A stretch of 64,000 nucleotides of DNA from Nonomuraea turkmeniaca (GTDB lineage: Bacteria; Actinomycetota; Actinomycetes; Streptosporangiales; Streptosporangiaceae). Within the stretch, counting starts at the first letter, position 1, and each line of letters opens with the position of its first letter. Positions 44,337 to 52,582 of the stretch are shown here, one piece after another. The stretch lies in the NCBI RefSeq assembly GCF_005889735.1, contig NZ_VCKY01000002.1, positions 1-64,000 of the forward strand, written 5' to 3'. Under the pieces are notes generated by a model, which saw only the letters and a program-made list of their open reading frames with translations, ran no database searches and was not told where the DNA came from. The position numbers and the translations under genes were made by a program.

Positions 44337-45689
44337 ATGGTGCTGCTCGACGGCGCCGGACTGACCTGCGCGCAGGTCCACGAGGCCGCGTACGGCCGGG
44401 CCCGGGTCTCGATCGCCTCCCTCGATCGGGCCCGCGCCGCGTGGGTCACCGCTCAGGAGCTGACGGGCCCGGTGTACGGCCGCAGCACCGGCTTCGGCGC
44501 CAACAAGGACGTCACGATCGAGGCGCCCGGCCTGGACCTGCTACGCAGCCACGCGTGCGGCGCCGGGCCGCCGATCGAGCCCGCCCGCGCCCGGGCGATG
44601 CTGGTCGTCCGGCTCAACCAGTTGCTGGCGGGCGGCTCCGGCATCGATCCGGCCGTGCTCCCGGTGCTGGCCGACGCGGTCAACCACGGCTTCACGCCGC
44701 CGATCCGCACGTACGGCGCCATCGGCACCGGCGACCTCACAGCCCTGGCCACCACCGCCCTGTGCTTGCTCGGCGAGCTCCCCTGGCACCACGAGGCCCC
44801 TCCCGCGCGGGAAGCGGCCCCGGCTCCCCGGTATCCCCTCGCCTCGGGCGACGCGTTGCCGTTCGTCAGCTCAGGGGCCGCCACCCTGGCCGATGCCGCG
44901 ATCGCCTGCCACCGACTGCGTCTCCTGCTCGGGGCAGCCGTCGACGTCGCCGCCCTGTCGTTCACCGCGGTCGGGGCCTCGGCCGAGCCGCTGGCCGCCG
45001 CCGTACAGGAGGCCCGCCCGCACCCCGGCCAGGCCGCCGTCGCCGCCCGCCTGCGCGGGCTCCTCGCCAGGGAGCAGGCCGCCCGCATCCAGGACCCGTA
45101 CGGCTTCCGCGCCTTCGCCCAGGTGCACGGCGCCGCCGTGGACGCCCTCGCCCGGGCCACCGCCACCGTCGAGATCGACCTCAACGCCGCAGCCGAGAAC
45201 CCGCTCTTCGCCGGCGCCCTGGCCTGGCACAACGGCAACTTCCACGCTGCTCCCGTGGCGTTGGCCGTGGACGCCGTCCGGACCGCGCTGGTACAGACGG
45301 CCCAGCTCAGCACGGCCCGCCTGGCCGCCCTCATGGACCCGGCCTACACCGGCCGCCACCCCTTCCTCGCCGACCGCCCCGGCGCCTCGGGCGTCCTGAT
45401 CCTCGAGTACGTGGCCCAGGACGCCCTGGCCGAGCTGCGCCACCTCGCGAACCCGGTGACGACCGGGACCGCGGTGATCTCCCTGGGCGTCGAGGACCAC
45501 GCCGGGTTCGCCACCCAGGCCGCCCGCCACGCCCTGCGCTGCGTGGAGCCCTTGGAGCTCGTCCTGGCCTGCGAGCGCGCCGCGGCCACCCGAGCTCTCG
45601 ACAACCCGCCCCCGGACCGCCCACTCACCGACGACCTGGAGGAGGCCCGGCGCGCCCTGACCACCTCCACCACCCACCTCACGCACTGA
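44337..45689 (+). CDS. Aromatic amino acid/histidine ammonia-lyase homologue with altered MIO motif
   Basis: A 450-residue member of the HAL/PAL/TAL superfamily. The catalytic tyrosine loop is kept as VYGRSTGFGAN, the QDPYGFRAFAQVHGA segment corresponds to the canonical QD-YS-R motif, and the C-terminal helical bundle is present. However, the Ala-Ser-Gly triad that cyclises into the MIO electrophile reads Gly-Thr-Gly (YGAIGTGDLTALA). Either a variant prosthetic group forms or the protein does another reaction. Length is slightly below the 500 or so of HAL. No ribosome site is evident; it is probably coupled to the holin-like gene. Confidence 0.8.
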   Translation: MVLLDGAGLTCAQVHEAAYGRARVSIASLDRARAAWVTAQELTGPVYGRSTGFGANKDVTIEAPGLDLLRSHACGAGPPIEPARARAMLVVRLNQLLAGGSGIDPAVLPVLADAVNHGFTPPIRTYGAIGTGDLTALATTALCLLGELPWHHEAPPAREAAPAPRYPLASGDALPFVSSGAATLADAAIACHRLRLLLGAAVDVAALSFTAVGASAEPLAAAVQEARPHPGQAAVAARLRGLLAREQAARIQDPYGFRAFAQVHGAAVDALARATATVEIDLNAAAENPLFAGALAWHNGNFHAAPVALAVDAVRTALVQTAQLSTARLAALMDPAYTGRHPFLADRPGASGVLILEYVAQDALAELRHLANPVTTGTAVISLGVEDHAGFATQAARHALRCVEPLELVLACERAAATRALDNPPPDRPLTDDLEEARRALTTSTTHLTH

Positions 45690-45698
45690 CCACCGCGA

Positions 45699-45733
45699 GC
45701 GCCACACGACCGGGCCGGCCGTGCGTGCGGCGC
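45699..45733. terminator. Imperfect terminator hairpin between convergent genes
   Basis: GCGCC (45699-45703) pairs with GGCGC (45729-45733), and the interior CACGACCGG pairs imperfectly with CCGGCCGTG. It occupies the 57-base gap between the lyase-like gene and the LacI gene. Confidence 0.4.
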
Positions 45734-45746
45734 GGGGGTGGGCGGG

Positions 45747-46736
45747 TCAGGAGAGCCGGGCCACCGAGCCGCGCTCTCTGAGGGTGGGGGCCTGGACGAT
45801 GCGGCGCCGGCGAGTGGCGCCATCGGCCGCCGCCGAGATGAGCCGCACCCCCGCCCGCACGATGCCGTCGATGTCCCAGTCCACCGTCGTCAGCCCCGGC
45901 GTGAGCAGGCCCGACATCGGGTGGGCGTCATACCCCATGACCGACACGTCGCCGGGAATCGACAGCCCCAGCTCCTGGGCCGCCGCGTACACGCCGTACG
46001 CGATGGAGTCGGCGAAGCAGAAGACGGCGCTCGGCTTGTCCTCGGCGAGGATGTCGCGGGCCGCCGCGGTCGCCGCGGCAAGGCCGTGCAGGGCGGTGGT
46101 GACCCCGATGTCCAGCCCCAGCCGGTCGGCCTCGGCCGTGACGTGCACGTCGGCGGGGCGGTCGGGCGTGCTGGCCCTCGTCGGGGTGAGAACGGCGATC
46201 CTGCGGTGCCCCAGGGCACGCAGGTGCTCCAGCGCCAGCGTCACCCCCAGCCGGTTGTCGAAGATCACCTCTCCGGCCGTGCCGGCGAGTGAGTCGCCGA
46301 TCGCCACGACCGGGAGCGACTCGCCCAGCTCCTTCCAGAACGCCGCCGAAGGGTCGAGCGGCTGAACGATCATCCCGTCCACCCGCTGGTCCCTGAGCTG
46401 CAGGGCCAGGGCCCGCTCCCTGGCGGGGTCGCCGACCGCGTCGAGGATCAGGGCGTAGCGGTCCTTCTCCCGCAGCCCCCTGCTGATGCCGACCGCCAGC
46501 GACTGCTGCCACAGGTCCTCGAGCGAGCCGCAGAGCAGCCCGATCATGCCGGTGCGCCCGCTGGCCAGGGCCCTGGCGATGGGATCAGCCTCGTAGCCGA
46601 GCTCGGCCGCCGCGGCGCGCACCCGCTCCATCGTCTCCTCGGACACCTGCAGTCCGCGTAGCGCGTAGGAGACCGCCGCCGGTGACAGGCCAGTGGCCTG
46701 GGCCACCTCACGGATCGTGGCTCTCTTGCGAGGCAT
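45747..46736 (-). CDS. LacI-family transcriptional regulator
   Basis: A 329-residue LacI/GalR regulator. The HTH is ATIREVAQATGLSPAAVSYALRG with the hinge helix RVRAAAAELGYEADPIARALASGRTGMIGLL; the periplasmic-binding-like effector domain follows (DAVGDPAREREL-like region, DGMIVQPLD, VMGYDAHPMSGLLTPGLTTVDWD). Effector unknown. The neighbouring genes are an ammonia-lyase homologue and an MFS transporter on the same strand upstream; neither is an obvious sugar gene. Confidence 0.9.
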   Translation of the reverse strand: MPRKRATIREVAQATGLSPAAVSYALRGLQVSEETMERVRAAAAELGYEADPIARALASGRTGMIGLLCGSLEDLWQQSLAVGISRGLREKDRYALILDAVGDPARERALALQLRDQRVDGMIVQPLDPSAAFWKELGESLPVVAIGDSLAGTAGEVIFDNRLGVTLALEHLRALGHRRIAVLTPTRASTPDRPADVHVTAEADRLGLDIGVTTALHGLAAATAAARDILAEDKPSAVFCFADSIAYGVYAAAQELGLSIPGDVSVMGYDAHPMSGLLTPGLTTVDWDIDGIVRAGVRLISAAADGATRRRRIVQAPTLRERGSVARLS

Positions 46737-46838
46737 TCCGCCAGCCTATTGCGTAGCTCCGACAGAATCGGAATGTGCATCCGCGCCCGTCGGCTCGGAT
46801 CCACGAGAAGGACCGGCCGACCCCCATACGGCGGCAGG

Positions 46839-48035
46839 TCAGCCGCGGGCAAGGCGTGGTGCGGGCGACGGGCGCAGCACGCCGGCCAGGGCCAGCGCCA
46901 CCAGGATGCTCCCGCCGCCCGCGACCGCTATCGCCGGGCCAGGACCGATCCCCTCGCCCAGCGCCCCGACCAGGGCCGCGCCGACCGCCTGGCCGGTCAT
47001 CAGCCCCGCGGACTGCAGTCCGAACGCCTGCCCGCGGATGTCCTCGGGCACCGCGTCCACGAACCGCCGCTGCAGCCCGAGCTGGTACGCCAGCCCCGCC
47101 GTCGCCACCGCCGCCAGCACGGAGGCCCACACGATCCCCGGCCCGAGCGCGTAGCCGATCCAGGGGATCCCCAGCAGCACCGCCAGCGGCAACGACAACC
47201 TCTCGCGCAGCGTCGGCGCGGCGAACCTGCCGACCGCGAACTCGCCGACCGCCATGCCGCCCGCGGCCGCCGCCAGCACCACCCCGGCCTGCCCCTGCCC
47301 GCCCAGGTACGGCACCACCATGGCCTCGGCGCCGGCCAGGAACACGCACGGCAGCCAGCCGGCCAGCAACAACCCGCGCACCTGCCCGTCGGCCAGCAGC
47401 CGCCGGTTGACCCGCAGCGTCACGCGTACCGCGCCGCCCTCGGCCGCGCCCCGTGCCGGCTGGTGCGGCAGTCCGATCCGCAACACCACGGCGGCGACGA
47501 CCGACAGGACCGCGGTGACCGCGAGCGCCGCGGACGGCCCGGCGAAGGCCAGGAACGCGCCCCCGGCGGCGAGCCCGACGACCTGCCCGCTCGCCGAGGC
47601 GACGTTGAGCACCGAACGCCCCAGCACGAATGCGTCCCCGGGCAGCACCTCGGGCAACATCGCCGCCCGCGCGGCGAAGAACACCGGCGAGAACAACCCG
47701 GTGACCAGCACCAGCGCTAGCAGCGCCCACACCGGCAGCCCCGCGTACGCCAGCAGCAGGCACGTCACCGCCCGGATCAGCTCCCCGGTGATCATCAGTG
47801 CCCGCGGCGGCAGCCGATCGGCCAGCGACAGCAGGAACAACCCGCCCAGGATGAACGGCAGCCACCCGGCCATGTAAGCCGCGGCCGACAACCCGGGCGA
47901 AGCCGTCTGCGCGTAGACCAGAACGGCCAGGGCCAGCATCTTGATCACATCGCCGACGATCAGCAGCACGAAGCTGCCGAACAACACCCGGAACTCCCTG
48001 ACGGCGAACACCTCGCCGAACGTCGCGCCCCTCAT
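46839..48035 (-). CDS. MFS transporter (multidrug-efflux-like)
   Basis: A 398-residue MFS protein with about twelve helices, of the type often annotated as drug exporter or MFS_3 (RALMITGELIRAVTCLLLAYAGL; FSPVFFAARAAMLPEVLPGDAFVLGRSVLNVASASGQ). The latter resembles the conserved region of macrolide-efflux-like proteins. ATG 48035 is used because family members begin near FGEVFAVREFRVLF; the longer open frame reads across the divergent promoter. It is divergent from the winged-helix regulator gene at 48100, which likely controls it. Confidence 0.85.
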   Translation of the reverse strand: MRGATFGEVFAVREFRVLFGSFVLLIVGDVIKMLALAVLVYAQTASPGLSAAAYMAGWLPFILGGLFLLSLADRLPPRALMITGELIRAVTCLLLAYAGLPVWALLALVLVTGLFSPVFFAARAAMLPEVLPGDAFVLGRSVLNVASASGQVVGLAAGGAFLAFAGPSAALAVTAVLSVVAAVVLRIGLPHQPARGAAEGGAVRVTLRVNRRLLADGQVRGLLLAGWLPCVFLAGAEAMVVPYLGGQGQAGVVLAAAAGGMAVGEFAVGRFAAPTLRERLSLPLAVLLGIPWIGYALGPGIVWASVLAAVATAGLAYQLGLQRRFVDAVPEDIRGQAFGLQSAGLMTGQAVGAALVGALGEGIGPGPAIAVAGGGSILVALALAGVLRPSPAPRLARG

Positions 48036-48074
48036 GGTCTCGATGGTGGGACCGATGCCGCCGCCCCGCGACTT

Positions 48075-48092
48075 TTTCGGATATAACCGAAA
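48075..48092. promoter_or_regulatory. Candidate operator for the DUF5937-type regulator
   Basis: TTTCGG-ATATAA-CCGAAA is a perfect inverted repeat in the 64-base gap between the divergent MFS and winged-helix regulator genes. Its AT-rich core stands out in this GC-rich DNA, and it ends 8 bases before the ATG at 48100. Confidence 0.6.
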
Positions 48093-48099
48093 GGTGCCC

Positions 48100-49095
48100 A
48101 TGAGGATCGAGGTCGTCCCGCAGGACCTGATGGCCAGCAGGTTCGCGATCTCGCCGTTGATCGAGACCATGCACGCGCAGTGGGTGCTGGCGGGCCGCTA
48201 CGGGGCCGGCGTGAACAGCCGGTGGGCCGCACGCCGGCGCGGCACGTACGAGAAGCTGAGAGCGGAGCACCCCATTCTGCGCGCCGCCGCCGCGATCAGC
48301 GGCAACATGGGGAACGCGAACGTCGACTTCATCGCCCCGCCGCCCACGGCCGTGGACGTGCCGTTCGAGGCCGAGCTGGCCGCCATGCGGGCGACGCCGC
48401 TGGAGCAGGCGCACGCCGAGATCGTCCGGGCGCTGGCCAAGCAGCCGCCCGTGACCGGCTGGGTGCGGGATCTGCTGCTGGGGCCAGAGGTGGTGCGGCG
48501 GTTCGCGGACGCGTACGAGGCGCTCTGGACGGAGATCCTCGCCCACGACTGGCCGCGCTTCCGCGCGATGCTGCAGCGGGACATCGCACAGCGGGCCGGC
48601 CGGCTGGCGGCCTACGGCTGGGCGGCGGCGCTGGAGGACCTCAGCCCGCGCGTCCACTGGCGCCGCAGCGGCCACATCGAGCTGGAGATGCGGCTGGACA
48701 CCGGCGGGCTGCACCGGCTCGGCGGCAAAGGGTTGCTCTTCCTGCCCTCGGCGTTCATGACGAACATCGCGGCCTACCTGGAGGAGGCGTGGCCGTACGC
48801 GCTGATCTACCCCGCCCGGGGCACCGCGGCCGCTCCTCCGGCGCCCGACGCCGACCTGTCGTCGCTGATCGGCCGCAGCCGTGCGCGCATCCTCGCCGAA
48901 CTGGCCGAACCGGCCACGACCACGCAGCTCGCGGCCCTGCTCGGGCAGAGTGTGGGCACCACGGGCGGGCATGTGGCGGCGTTGCGCGGGACGGGCCTGA
49001 TCGCCGGCACCCGCGTGGGCCGCAGCGTCCTGTACGCCCGCACGCCGCTCGGCGACGCGTTGATCAAGGGAGCTCGCCCGAGCCGCGGGGGATGA
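48100..49095 (+). CDS. ArsR-like winged-helix regulator with N-terminal DUF5937-type domain
   Basis: A 331-residue protein. The long N-terminal domain begins RIEVVPQDLMASRFAISPLIET, typical of the actinobacterial DUF5937-linked regulators, and the C-terminal approximately 80 residues form a winged helix (SRARILAELAEPATTTQLAALLGQ, then HVAALRGTGLIAGTRVGRSVLY). These act as repressors of adjacent transporters. ATG 48100 is preferred over GTG 48094 because AAGG precedes it at proper distance. It is divergent from the MFS gene and its 3' end overlaps the LacI gene by 32 bases. Confidence 0.82.
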   Translation: MRIEVVPQDLMASRFAISPLIETMHAQWVLAGRYGAGVNSRWAARRRGTYEKLRAEHPILRAAAAISGNMGNANVDFIAPPPTAVDVPFEAELAAMRATPLEQAHAEIVRALAKQPPVTGWVRDLLLGPEVVRRFADAYEALWTEILAHDWPRFRAMLQRDIAQRAGRLAAYGWAAALEDLSPRVHWRRSGHIELEMRLDTGGLHRLGGKGLLFLPSAFMTNIAAYLEEAWPYALIYPARGTAAAPPAPDADLSSLIGRSRARILAELAEPATTTQLAALLGQSVGTTGGHVAALRGTGLIAGTRVGRSVLYARTPLGDALIKGARPSRGG

Positions 49096-50041
49096 GGCGT
49101 ACCGGGAGCTGGATGTGCTCCGGCGGCCCCACGTCGCCGCGCAACCGGCGGAACAGCAGCTCGGCCGCCACCCGCCCCATCCAGGACGGATCCTGCGCCA
49201 CCACCGTCACGCCGGGCCGCAGCAGATCGGACAGCTCGAAGTCGTCGAACCCCACCAGCGCGATCGGCCGGCCCGCCAGTGCCCGCAGCGTGGTCACGGT
49301 GTAGCGGCCGTTGCCGCTGAACAGCGCCGTCGGCGGTCGGTCCGTGGCGAACATCCTGTTCAGATCCGCCCGCACCCCCTCCAGCGTGGGCGGCCGCATG
49401 GAGACCATCCGCGGGTCGTACAGGCCGCCCAGGGCCGCGCGATAGCCGCGGTGCCGCTCGGCGGCCGTGTAGATCGCCGGGTCGTCGCCGAGGAAGGCGA
49501 TGCGGTGATGGCCGTGCCCGAGCAGGTGGCGGATCGCCTGCTCGGCCCCGCCCGCGTTGTCGGCGAGCACGGTGTCCACGTCGAGCCCCGCCTCCGGCGG
49601 CCGGTCCGCGAACACCACCTTCGTCCCCGCCTCCAGCTCCGGCCGCAGGTACGTGTGGTCGTCCCCGGCCGGCACCACGATGAGCCCGTCCACCCGGCGG
49701 GTGAAGAACGTCTCGACCAGTTCCCGCTCCCTGACCGGCTCCTCTCCGGACGAGCCCGTCAGCAGCAGGCATTCGTGGCCGATGACCACGTCCTCCACGG
49801 CCCTGCTCAACCCTGAGTAGAACGGGTCGGCGACGTCCCCGATGACCAGTCCGATCGTGGCCGTCCTGCCGCGGCGCAGCACCCGCGCGCTCTCGTTGCG
49901 GCTGTAGCCGAGCCGGTCGATGGCCGCGCGCACGCGCTCGGCGGTGGCCGGGTGCACGCCCGGCTCCTCGTTCACGACGCGCGAGACGGTCTTGAGCGCC
50001 ACGCCCGCCGCCGAGGCGACGTCCTTCATCGTCGGTCTCAC
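49064..50041 (-). CDS. LacI-family transcriptional regulator
   Basis: A 325-residue LacI/GalR protein. HTH PTMKDVASAAGVALKTVSRVVN and hinge ERVRAAIDRLGYSRNESARVLRRG are canonical; the effector domain contains VDGLIVVPAGDDHTYL and LVGFDDFELSDLLRPGVTVV. GTG 50041 is chosen since LacI proteins begin just before TMKDVA; the longer open frame is antisense to the MFS gene. It is divergent from the CynX-type MFS gene, with a perfect 12-bp palindrome between them. Confidence 0.9.
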   Translation of the reverse strand: MRPTMKDVASAAGVALKTVSRVVNEEPGVHPATAERVRAAIDRLGYSRNESARVLRRGRTATIGLVIGDVADPFYSGLSRAVEDVVIGHECLLLTGSSGEEPVRERELVETFFTRRVDGLIVVPAGDDHTYLRPELEAGTKVVFADRPPEAGLDVDTVLADNAGGAEQAIRHLLGHGHHRIAFLGDDPAIYTAAERHRGYRAALGGLYDPRMVSMRPPTLEGVRADLNRMFATDRPPTALFSGNGRYTVTTLRALAGRPIALVGFDDFELSDLLRPGVTVVAQDPSWMGRVAAELLFRRLRGDVGPPEHIQLPVRLIPRGSGELP

Positions 50042-50072
50042 GCCAGGATCATGTCTCACCAGGTAGGGGGCA

Positions 50073-50084
50073 GACAACGTTGTC
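50073..50084. promoter_or_regulatory. LacI-type operator
   Basis: GACAACGTTGTC is a perfect palindrome with the central CG typical of LacI/GalR operators. It lies 31 bases from the LacI start (50041) and 27 bases upstream of the MFS start (50112), positioned to repress both. Confidence 0.7.
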
Positions 50085-50111
50085 AAGGCGGCTGTGCGAG
50101 AGTGTTCCCCT

Positions 50112-51284
50112 ATGTCGTTGAGATCCGCCGTGCTCGTCGCCGGATTCGTCCTGGCCGCGCTCAACCTCCGGCCCGCCATCGCGGGCGTCTCCCCGCTCCT
50201 CGACGAAATCATGAAGGACGTAGGGCTCTCGCCCGCGGGCGGCGGCGCGATCACCACGGTCATGGTGATCTGCCTGGGCGTGTTCGGCCCGGTCGCGCCG
50301 CTGCTCGCGCGGCGCATCGGCCTCGACCGCATGTTGCTGGCCGGGCTCCTGGTCATCGCCGCCGGCGTGGCGCTGCGCGGTCTCGACGGCGCGCCGGTGC
50401 TCTACCTCGGCTCCGCCCTGGCCGCCATCGCGATCGCCGCCATGAACGTCGCCATGCCCGCCGTCGTCAAGCAGCACTTCCCGTCCCGGATCAACCTGAT
50501 GACCGGCGTCTACGTCGCGGCGGTGGTGGCCGGCGCCGCCACCGCCTCCGCGGTGATGATCCCGGCGGAGCACGCCACCGGGTACGGCTGGCGCGGCGTC
50601 TCGGCGCTCCTGGCCGTCCCCGCCCTGCTCGCGGCCCTGCTCTGGCTGCCCCAGGCGCTGGGCGAGCAGGCCGGGCCGCAGAACGGTCCCCGGCCGATCG
50701 GCATGGTCCTGCGCAGCCGCGTGACCTGGTACGTCACCGCCCTCATGGGCCTGCAGTCGCTCACCTTCTACGTTGTCCTGGCCTGGCTGCCGACGATCTT
50801 CCTTGACCACGGCCTGCCCGCCGACCAGGCGGGCTACCTGCTCAGCCTCACGAACCTGGTCCAGGTCGGCGCCTCGCTGGCGGTCCCGGTGCTGGCCGGG
50901 CGGCGGGCCTCGCAGGTGCCGTACGTGGTCGGGGCGGGCGTGCTGACCGTGATCGGCTATCTCGGCGTGCTGCTGGCCCCGTTGACCGCGCCGTGGTTGT
51001 GGATGATCGTGCTCGGCGTCGGCCAGGGCGCGTCGTTCGCGCTCGCACTGCTGATCATCGCGCTACGCCCGGCCGACCCCGCCACGGTGACCGCGCTGTC
51101 GGCCGTGGCCCAGTCGGTCGGGTACGTGATCGCGGCGCTGGGCCCGATGCTCTTCGGGCTGCTGCGAGAGGTCTCCGGCGGGTGGTCGGTGCCGCTGGTC
51201 GCGGTGCTGGGGGTGCTGGCGGTGCAGATCTTGGCTGGCTGGTTCGCCGGACGCCCTGCTACTTTAGGTAAGGCTAACCTTTAG
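50112..51284 (+). CDS. CynX/NimT-family MFS transporter
   Basis: A 390-residue MFS transporter. The opening LAALNLRPAIAGVSPLLDEI is diagnostic of the CynX/NimT (cyanate/nitroimidazole) group, and about twelve helices follow. The substrate is unknown; relatives export 2-nitroimidazole or take up cyanate. ATG 50112 is used as the motif then sits near residue 14. Likely repressed by the divergent LacI regulator. Its last codons carry the iron box of the next gene. Confidence 0.87.
   Translation: MSLRSAVLVAGFVLAALNLRPAIAGVSPLLDEIMKDVGLSPAGGGAITTVMVICLGVFGPVAPLLARRIGLDRMLLAGLLVIAAGVALRGLDGAPVLYLGSALAAIAIAAMNVAMPAVVKQHFPSRINLMTGVYVAAVVAGAATASAVMIPAEHATGYGWRGVSALLAVPALLAALLWLPQALGEQAGPQNGPRPIGMVLRSRVTWYVTALMGLQSLTFYVVLAWLPTIFLDHGLPADQAGYLLSLTNLVQVGASLAVPVLAGRRASQVPYVVGAGVLTVIGYLGVLLAPLTAPWLWMIVLGVGQGASFALALLIIALRPADPATVTALSAVAQSVGYVIAALGPMLFGLLREVSGGWSVPLVAVLGVLAVQILAGWFAGRPATLGKANL
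51264..51282 (+). promoter_or_regulatory. Iron box (DmdR/IdeR operator)
   Basis: TTAGGTAAGGCTAACCTTT closely matches the actinobacterial consensus TTAGGTTAGGCTAACCTAA. It overlaps the 3' end of the MFS gene and ends 18 bases before the GTG start of the FhuF-like gene, so that gene should be derepressed in low iron. Confidence 0.85.
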
Positions 51285-51300
51285 GGGAGGGTGTTCCAGC

Positions 51301-51966
51301 GTGCTGACCGAGGCGCTCCAGCGCATGGCCGACGGGCGCGGCGGAGTGATCGGGGTTGAGCCCGGCCTCGTCATCGAGCCCGACGAGAGCTGGACGCCGG
51401 TCGCGGAGCTGCTGCGGGAGCCGTACACGCTGCTGGACGGGCTGATCAACGAGACGGCCGGGCGCTGGAACGCGCCACGCCACGTCGGGGCGGCGCTGTT
51501 CTGGAAGACCTTCGCGTACTGGCACACGCTGCCGATGGCGCTGGGGTGGGCGCTGGACGGGCGCGTGCCGGTCATGCGGCTCGCGGACACCTACGTCAGG
51601 CCGTCCGACGCCGGGGTGACGATCGCCGCCACCCGCGTGAGCTGGGGATCCGGGGCTGCCGCGATCCGCGACGCGCTGGCGGAGTCACAGGAGCCGCTGG
51701 TCAAGGCCATCAGCGCGCGGGCCAAGGTCGGGGAGCGCACGTTGTGGGGCTCCACGGCGGAGGCGTTCGCCCACCCGCTGACGGCCATCGTGCCCGGCGA
51801 CTACATGGCGTTGCTCAAAGAGATCGGCCGGCCGGTCGACGGGCTGGTGGAGCCCACGGACGACGGCTACTTCCGCAGGACCTGCTGTCTGTGGATCACG
51901 CTGCCCGACGTGGAGCCCTGCGGAAGTTGCTGCGTCCTCAGGCCACGGCGTCGTCCAGCGGCCTGA
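51301..51966 (+). CDS. FhuF-like (2Fe-2S) ferric siderophore reductase
   Basis: A 221-residue protein of the FhuF family that reduces ferric siderophores to release iron. The C-terminal iron-sulphur motif is RRTCCLWITLPDVEPCGSCC, the CC-x(10)-C-x2-C pattern of FhuF. The central region (ALFWKTFAYWHTLPMALGWAL) is conserved. GTG 51301 is preceded by AGGGGAGGG. The iron box immediately upstream supports the role. No siderophore synthesis or uptake genes adjoin. Its 3' end overlaps the convergent cysteine dioxygenase gene by 29 bases. Confidence 0.88.
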   Translation: MLTEALQRMADGRGGVIGVEPGLVIEPDESWTPVAELLREPYTLLDGLINETAGRWNAPRHVGAALFWKTFAYWHTLPMALGWALDGRVPVMRLADTYVRPSDAGVTIAATRVSWGSGAAAIRDALAESQEPLVKAISARAKVGERTLWGSTAEAFAHPLTAIVPGDYMALLKEIGRPVDGLVEPTDDGYFRRTCCLWITLPDVEPCGSCCVLRPRRRPAA

Positions 51967-52468
51967 GCTCGTCGGCGTAGCTGACGGACACGCGACGCAT
52001 GACGCCGGTGCCGTCGATCGAGTACTGCCCCAGCCGCCACAGCGGCGGTGAGTACGCGTGGATCGACACGCTTTCGTCCACCGCCCCGGTCAGCCGGTGA
52101 ATGTGGTCAGGCCCGAACGAGAACGACTGCCCCTCCGGCATCACGGTCTCCAAGTGCTCGCCGCCGATGCGCGGGTTGCACTCCAGCAGCGCGCCCTGAA
52201 CCACGTGGACGGCCCCGGAGGAGATGTCGTGGTCGTGCCAGCCCGTGTCGTCCTCCGTGCGCCAGCACAGCACCCAAACGTCCACGTACGCGTCGCGGTG
52301 CAGTGAGGCGTAGTGCCGGCCGCCGTCCTCGGGAAACTCCACGAGGTCGCGCCACTCCTCCGGGCGGGCGGCCAGCTGGTCCACCAGGTCGCGCAGCTCG
52401 CGCCGGTCGAGCGTGCGCTCGGGGAGCGCGGCACAGGTGCCCCCGTCCTGGATCTGGTTCGTGCTCAC
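51938..52468 (-). CDS. Cysteine dioxygenase family protein
   Basis: A 176-residue cupin of the cysteine dioxygenase family, which oxidises a thiol such as cysteine to the sulphinate. The iron ligands are the His pair of GWHDHDIS and the His of GPDHIHRLTG; the preceding VLCWRTEDDTG is typical. It starts at ATG 52468, about 17 bases from the tandem palindromic repeat. The amidohydrolase gene upstream is on the same strand, but the repeat pair lies between them. Confidence 0.86.
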   Translation of the reverse strand: MSTNQIQDGGTCAALPERTLDRRELRDLVDQLAARPEEWRDLVEFPEDGGRHYASLHRDAYVDVWVLCWRTEDDTGWHDHDISSGAVHVVQGALLECNPRIGGEHLETVMPEGQSFSFGPDHIHRLTGAVDESVSIHAYSPPLWRLGQYSIDGTGVMRRVSVSYADELRPLDDAVA

Positions 52469-52484
52469 GTACGAGTCTCCTTTC

Positions 52485-52582
52485 CCTGCTCATGGCCTCA
52501 CTCCGTGAGGCAGGCTCGGTCGCCAAATGCCGCCGCCTGCTCATGGCCTCACTCCGTGAGGCAGGCTCGGTCGCCAAATGCC
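52485..52582. repeat. Two 47-base palindromic repeat units in tandem
   Basis: Units 52485-52531 and 52536-52582 are identical and separated by four bases. Each contains GCCTCAC-TCC-GTGAGGC, a perfect 7-bp hairpin. The second unit supplies the last codons and the stop of the amidohydrolase gene. It looks like a REP-type element rather than a CRISPR, because the spacer is only four bases and there are only two copies. Confidence 0.85.

Noticed and set aside
46737..46838. CATTCCG and CGGAATG blocks before the LacI gene as an operator
   Set aside because: The arms are about 37 bases apart and too distant for a single dimer site.
52485..52582. Possible minimal CRISPR
   Set aside because: Two 47-base repeats with a four-base spacer and internal hairpins; no cas genes. 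REP-like instead.
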